Source: Bacteroidales bacterium (GTDB lineage: Bacteria > Bacteroidota > Bacteroidia > Bacteroidales > Muribaculaceae). From it: a DNA stretch of 64,000 bases. The first letter of the stretch is position 1. Every line of letters begins with the position of its first letter. Shown here in pieces: positions 60,751 through 64,000 of the stretch. Below the pieces are notes generated by a model. That model did no database searches and was not told the DNA's origin. It saw only the letters and a program-made list of their open reading frames with translations. A program made the position numbers and the translations under genes. The stretch spans positions 1 to 64,000 of the forward strand of contig DXXK01000030.1 in the NCBI GenBank assembly GCA_019416425.1, in the 5' to 3' direction.

Positions 60751-62010
60751 ATGACACGATTTCTTATATTTCTTATAAGCCTGGTCTCCCTTACGGGAGC
60801 TCAGGCTTATTCTTTACTGCCGCGTCAGTACGAGGGATCGATGATGCCCTACGACTTCGCATTGGAGGAGGCTCCGGCATGGCCTGACTCATTGATGCCG
60901 TTCCATTGCATCTATGTGGCGCGCCATGGCGCGCGCTACATGACCGGCCCGAAGAAGTTCGACAAGCTGGAGCGGGTGCTCCGTCAGCAGGCCGAGGCAG
61001 GCAACCTGAACGCCGACGGCCAGACTCTGCTTACGATGGTGGACTCCATCTGTACCCTTAGCGACGGCAGGTGGGGACAGTTGTCGGCCGTGGGCATACG
61101 CGAGCAGGAGATATTGGGTAAGGAGATGGCCCGGATGGTGCCGTCGTTAGGTCACGGCAACCGGGGAGTGCTGACCATCTCGTCGTTCGTGCCACGTGCC
61201 ATGATGACCATGTACGAGTTCAACCATGCCATGATGCTGGCCAACGACAGCCTGGACTTCGTGGCTGTGTCGGGGCATGAGTATTCGCCATTAGTGTATT
61301 TCTTCGCCACCGATTCGGTCTACGCCCACTACCGCGAGTCCGGCTCGTGGAAAGAGGTGGTACGGAAGTTCGAGCGGACCCATATCCCGACTGTTCCGCT
61401 GCAGCGGCTGTTCCGTCATCCCGTCGGGATGAATGAGCACAAGGCGCAGGATCTTGTCATGGACATATATACTGTCCTGCAGTCGCGCCGCGCCATGGGT
61501 ATGTCGGCCCCTACGGACCGGTTTTTGACCGCCGGGGAATACCGCACATGCTGGCTGGCGGGCAACCTGGCGCGTTATCTGCGCAACTGCGTGAATCCGC
61601 TGAACGGCGATATGGTGCAGCGGGCGGTGGCCACGCTGGTGGCCACCATCATAGACGATGCCGATTCTGCTTCGGCCGCGCAGGGTGGAGAATGCACCCT
61701 CAACGGATATTTCGGTCACGCTGAGACGCTGATGCCGCTGTTGTCGGCCCTGAAGATTCCCGGCTGCCACGCTATGACCACGGATGCCGAGAAGCTGGCG
61801 ACGCAATGGCGCTCGGAGGATGTGGTGCCTTTAGGAGCCAACTTTGCGATATTCCTGTTCCATACGCCGCAGGGCACGATGGCCGCAGTGCGGCTCAACG
61901 GCCGCAACGTAAAGCCGGTCCCCGGACAGGAATATATGGTGAAATGGAGTGAATTGAAGGATTACTGGCTGTCGCTGATACCCTCTATGACCGCATCGCA
62001 GAGTAAATAG
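60751..62010 (+). CDS. secreted histidine phosphatase, MINPP-like
   Basis: This 419-residue exported protein (signal MTRFLIFLISLVSLTGAQA) belongs to the clade 2 histidine phosphatases. The catalytic RHGAR lies at residues 58-62, and the proton donor appears as HAE at 323-325 (GYFGHAETLMPLL). HAE is typical of multiple inositol-polyphosphate phosphatases, and HD of classical phytases. It probably releases phosphate from phytate or related phosphates in the periplasm. It starts one base after vorC and overlaps the 3' end of aroB by 26 bp on the other strand. Confidence 0.9.
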   Translation: MTRFLIFLISLVSLTGAQAYSLLPRQYEGSMMPYDFALEEAPAWPDSLMPFHCIYVARHGARYMTGPKKFDKLERVLRQQAEAGNLNADGQTLLTMVDSICTLSDGRWGQLSAVGIREQEILGKEMARMVPSLGHGNRGVLTISSFVPRAMMTMYEFNHAMMLANDSLDFVAVSGHEYSPLVYFFATDSVYAHYRESGSWKEVVRKFERTHIPTVPLQRLFRHPVGMNEHKAQDLVMDIYTVLQSRRAMGMSAPTDRFLTAGEYRTCWLAGNLARYLRNCVNPLNGDMVQRAVATLVATIIDDADSASAAQGGECTLNGYFGHAETLMPLLSALKIPGCHAMTTDAEKLATQWRSEDVVPLGANFAIFLFHTPQGTMAAVRLNGRNVKPVPGQEYMVKWSELKDYWLSLIPSMTASQSK

Positions 62011-62992
62011 ACATTGCGTTGGCTATAGCTTCGGCATCGGCCACCACCGATTCCACAGGTTCTTCGAAATTCCGGAGCAGGACGAATGATATTTCGCCTT
62101 GCTTCGGATTTTTCTTGTCGTGGCCCATCAGTGCTGTCAGCGCGGCGGTGTCCAGGACTCCGTCGGGGAGGGGGGAGTAATACCTGGCCAGTATTTTCTC
62201 TGCATAGGTGCGTGCCGAGCCGGCAGGGAGGCCGGCGAGACGCTCGCTCAGGATGAGGCTCACCAGCAGTCCGTGTGCCACGGCTGTTCCGTGGGCTATA
62301 GGATACCCTAATTGCGCGGCACGCGTCTCGAAGGCATGTCCCGCCGTGTGGCCTAAGTTGAGAATGCGGCGCAGGCCGCGTTCCGTGGGGTCCATACGCA
62401 CTATCCGCTCCTTGAATCGAGCGGACCATTCGGCGGCCGGCCCGACGGTGTCGGCGTCCAGAATGTCCGGGAGGGCTAAGAGACGGCTGTATTCCGGAGC
62501 AGAGCTTAACATCGCGCTCTTGACCACCTCGGCCAGTCCGTCGGCCATCAGCTCAGGGCTAAGGGTGCGGAGCCAGCTACCGTCCACGATGACACGCTCC
62601 GGCATCTTGAATGCCCCGATCTCGTTCTTGTAGCCCTCGAAGTCAATGCCGGTCTTTCCGCCGATGGCGGCGTCGGCCATAGCCAGCAGGGTAGTGGGGA
62701 CGTTTATGTGCCGTATGCCGCGCTTGAAGGTGGCCGCGGTGAATCCTCCCAGATCGCAGACCACACCGCCGCCTATGTTGACCAATAAAGAGCGACGTGT
62801 GGCGCCCGACCCGGTGAGCCGGCGCCACACGTCCGTAAGACATTCAATGCTTTTGCTCTGTTCGCCCGCGGGCACTTCGATTCGGATGCCGGGGTAGTCG
62901 AACAGACGTCCGACGTTGGAATCCGTCAGCAGGAACACCCGGTCGGGGTCCAGGGCTGCCGTTTCACGCGCCAGTTCCTCGCGCCACCCCAT
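61985..62992 (-). CDS. aroB: 3-dehydroquinate synthase
   Basis: This 335-residue enzyme closes DAHP to 3-dehydroquinate in the shikimate pathway using NAD and a divalent metal. Visible motifs are GGGVVCDLGGFTAATFKRG, VPTTLLAMADAAIGGKTGID, LMADGLAEVVKSAML and the metal-binding LNLGHTAGHAFE. The length is near normal (about 350). It lies 2 bp after metG in the same direction, so the two are probably one transcript. Confidence 0.95.
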   Translation of the reverse strand: MGWREELARETAALDPDRVFLLTDSNVGRLFDYPGIRIEVPAGEQSKSIECLTDVWRRLTGSGATRRSLLVNIGGGVVCDLGGFTAATFKRGIRHINVPTTLLAMADAAIGGKTGIDFEGYKNEIGAFKMPERVIVDGSWLRTLSPELMADGLAEVVKSAMLSSAPEYSRLLALPDILDADTVGPAAEWSARFKERIVRMDPTERGLRRILNLGHTAGHAFETRAAQLGYPIAHGTAVAHGLLVSLILSERLAGLPAGSARTYAEKILARYYSPLPDGVLDTAALTALMGHDKKNPKQGEISFVLLRNFEEPVESVVADAEAIANAMSIYSAMRS

Positions 62993-62993
62993 G

Positions 62994-64000
62994 TCAGCCT
63001 ACCTGTGCGCCAGGAGTCACTTCCTGGCTCGGACTGCAGAGCGTCAGCGAGCCGTCCGGGTTCACGGCCGACAGGATCATGCCCTGGCTTTCGTGGCCCA
63101 TCATGTTGCGTGGCGCGAAGTTAGCGATGAACATCACCTCCATGCCTACCAGTTTCTCAGGTTCCGGGTAGCTGCCGGCTATGCCGCTAAGTATGGTGCG
63201 GCCGCCCATGCCGTCGTCGATCTTGAACTTCAGCAGTTTCTTCGACTTCTTGACCTTCTCGCATTCCAGCACCTTGCCCACGCGGATGTCGACCTTCTCG
63301 AAATCCTCGTAGCTGCACTCGGCCTTGACTGGCTCGGGAGCCCAGCCTGCCAGCAGGTTCTCCTTCTTGATGTGCTCCAGACGGTCCATCTGTGCCTGGA
63401 TGGCGCTGTCTTCGATCTTATCGAACAGGATCGTAGCCTCGCCTAACTGCTTGCCGGCGGCCAGCAGGTCCTCGCGTCCGGCCATGTCCCAGCTCAGGTT
63501 GTCCAGCTTCAGCATGTCGCAGAGCTTCCGGCTCATGAACGGCAGGAAGGGCTCGAAAATCACGGCCAGTGTGCCACAAAGCTGCAGCGACACGTTCAGG
63601 ATGGTCGCCACGCGTGTCGGGTCGGTCTTCCATAGTTTCCACGGCTCGGTGTCGGCCAGGAATTTGTTGCCGGCTCGGGCCACGTTCATGGCCTGGCGCA
63701 ACGCCTCGCGGAATTTGAATTCCTCCAGATCGGCGGTCAGGGCCGCGATGGCCTCACGGACTTCTTGGTAAACGGCCTTGTCGATGTCCTGAAGCTCGCC
63801 GGCCTCGGGGACATTGCCGTCGAAGTATTTATGATCCAGAACCATGGCGCGGTTGATGAAATTGCCCAGGATAGCCACAAGCTCGTTGTTGTTGCGGGCC
63901 TGGAAGTCTCGCCAGGTGAAATTGTTGTCCTTGGTCTCCGGTGCGTTGGCTGTCAGCGTGTAGCGTAGGGTGTCCTGCTTGCCGGGGAAGTCGCGCAGGT
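62994..64000 (-). CDS. metG: methionyl-tRNA synthetase, C-terminal part (5' end outside window)
   Basis: The visible 335 residues cover the end of the catalytic core and anticodon-binding helices (NNNELVAILGNFINRAM, AGNKFLADTEPWKLWK). The C-terminal tRNA-binding EMAP/Trbp111-type OB domain follows (DFEKVDIRVGKVLECEKVKKS, ILSGIAGSYPEPEKLVG). MetRS charges tRNA-Met. The N-terminal Rossmann HIGH/KMSKS portion lies beyond base 64000. The frame is open to the window edge, so the Met at 63878 is internal. Confidence 0.94.
   Translation of the reverse strand, partial: LRDFPGKQDTLRYTLTANAPETKDNNFTWRDFQARNNNELVAILGNFINRAMVLDHKYFDGNVPEAGELQDIDKAVYQEVREAIAALTADLEEFKFREALRQAMNVARAGNKFLADTEPWKLWKTDPTRVATILNVSLQLCGTLAVIFEPFLPFMSRKLCDMLKLDNLSWDMAGREDLLAAGKQLGEATILFDKIEDSAIQAQMDRLEHIKKENLLAGWAPEPVKAECSYEDFEKVDIRVGKVLECEKVKKSKKLLKFKIDDGMGGRTILSGIAGSYPEPEKLVGMEVMFIANFAPRNMMGHESQGMILSAVNPDGSLTLCSPSQEVTPGAQVG

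Overview
The window is a GC-rich stretch of a Bacteroidales chromosome, most likely from a Muribaculaceae-like gut bacterium. The evidence is Bacteroidota-type promoters (TTTG, about 20 bp, then TAnnTTTG), a TonB-dependent receptor with surface lipoproteins, lipoprotein signals with acidic residues after the Cys, Bacteroidales-type families (DUF4286, DUF5689, DUF6359 and choice-of-anchor J-like modules), and two ferredoxin-dependent 2-oxoacid oxidoreductases. Both window edges cut genes: mnmG on the left and metG on the right.

Layout. 1-4.9 kb: mnmG, a parS-like palindrome, apt, uvrC and an unknown gene. 5-10.1 kb: a secreted C1 peptidase, rnr, an SRP RNA plus tRNA-Thr unit that appears to share one promoter and one terminator, a DUF4286 gene and ruvC. 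10.3-21.8 kb: deoC followed by a secreted endonuclease/exonuclease/phosphatase-fold enzyme, a TonB-dependent receptor, two surface lipoproteins and two secreted endonuclease I-type nucleases. Together these look like a locus for digesting and importing extracellular DNA. 21.9-24.8 kb: korAB. 25-30.5 kb (minus): Na/Pi symporter, manC, a thioredoxin-fold lipoprotein without CxxC, and comM/yifB. 30.6-32.5 kb: folA and a glycosyltransferase. 32.5-47 kb (minus): gyrB, acpP-fabF, thyA, a polyferredoxin-type membrane protein, yidC, an acyltransferase, obg, a WYL regulator, rmlB, rsmA, a micro-lipoprotein and two FKBPs.

47.2-53.4 kb is the most unusual part. A single continuous frame (47252-48967) encodes an ECF-type sigma factor, one transmembrane helix, a long periplasmic linker and a C-terminal outer-membrane beta-barrel. 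Next comes a HAD phosphatase gene whose last 153 bp recur 2,715 bp downstream. Between the two copies lies an AT-richer island with a long rod-shaped RNA candidate and four small secreted or membrane proteins. The copies show that a HAD/EamA convergent gene pair was split by this insertion.

53.5-64 kb: a nitroreductase, an AAA ATPase/DUF234 gene preceded by repeated AACATWATGTT palindromes, an SDR, a sirtuin, a four-subunit 2-oxoacid:ferredoxin oxidoreductase (Vor type), a MINPP-like histidine phosphatase, aroB and metG. No integrase, transposase, CRISPR array or rRNA gene was seen.
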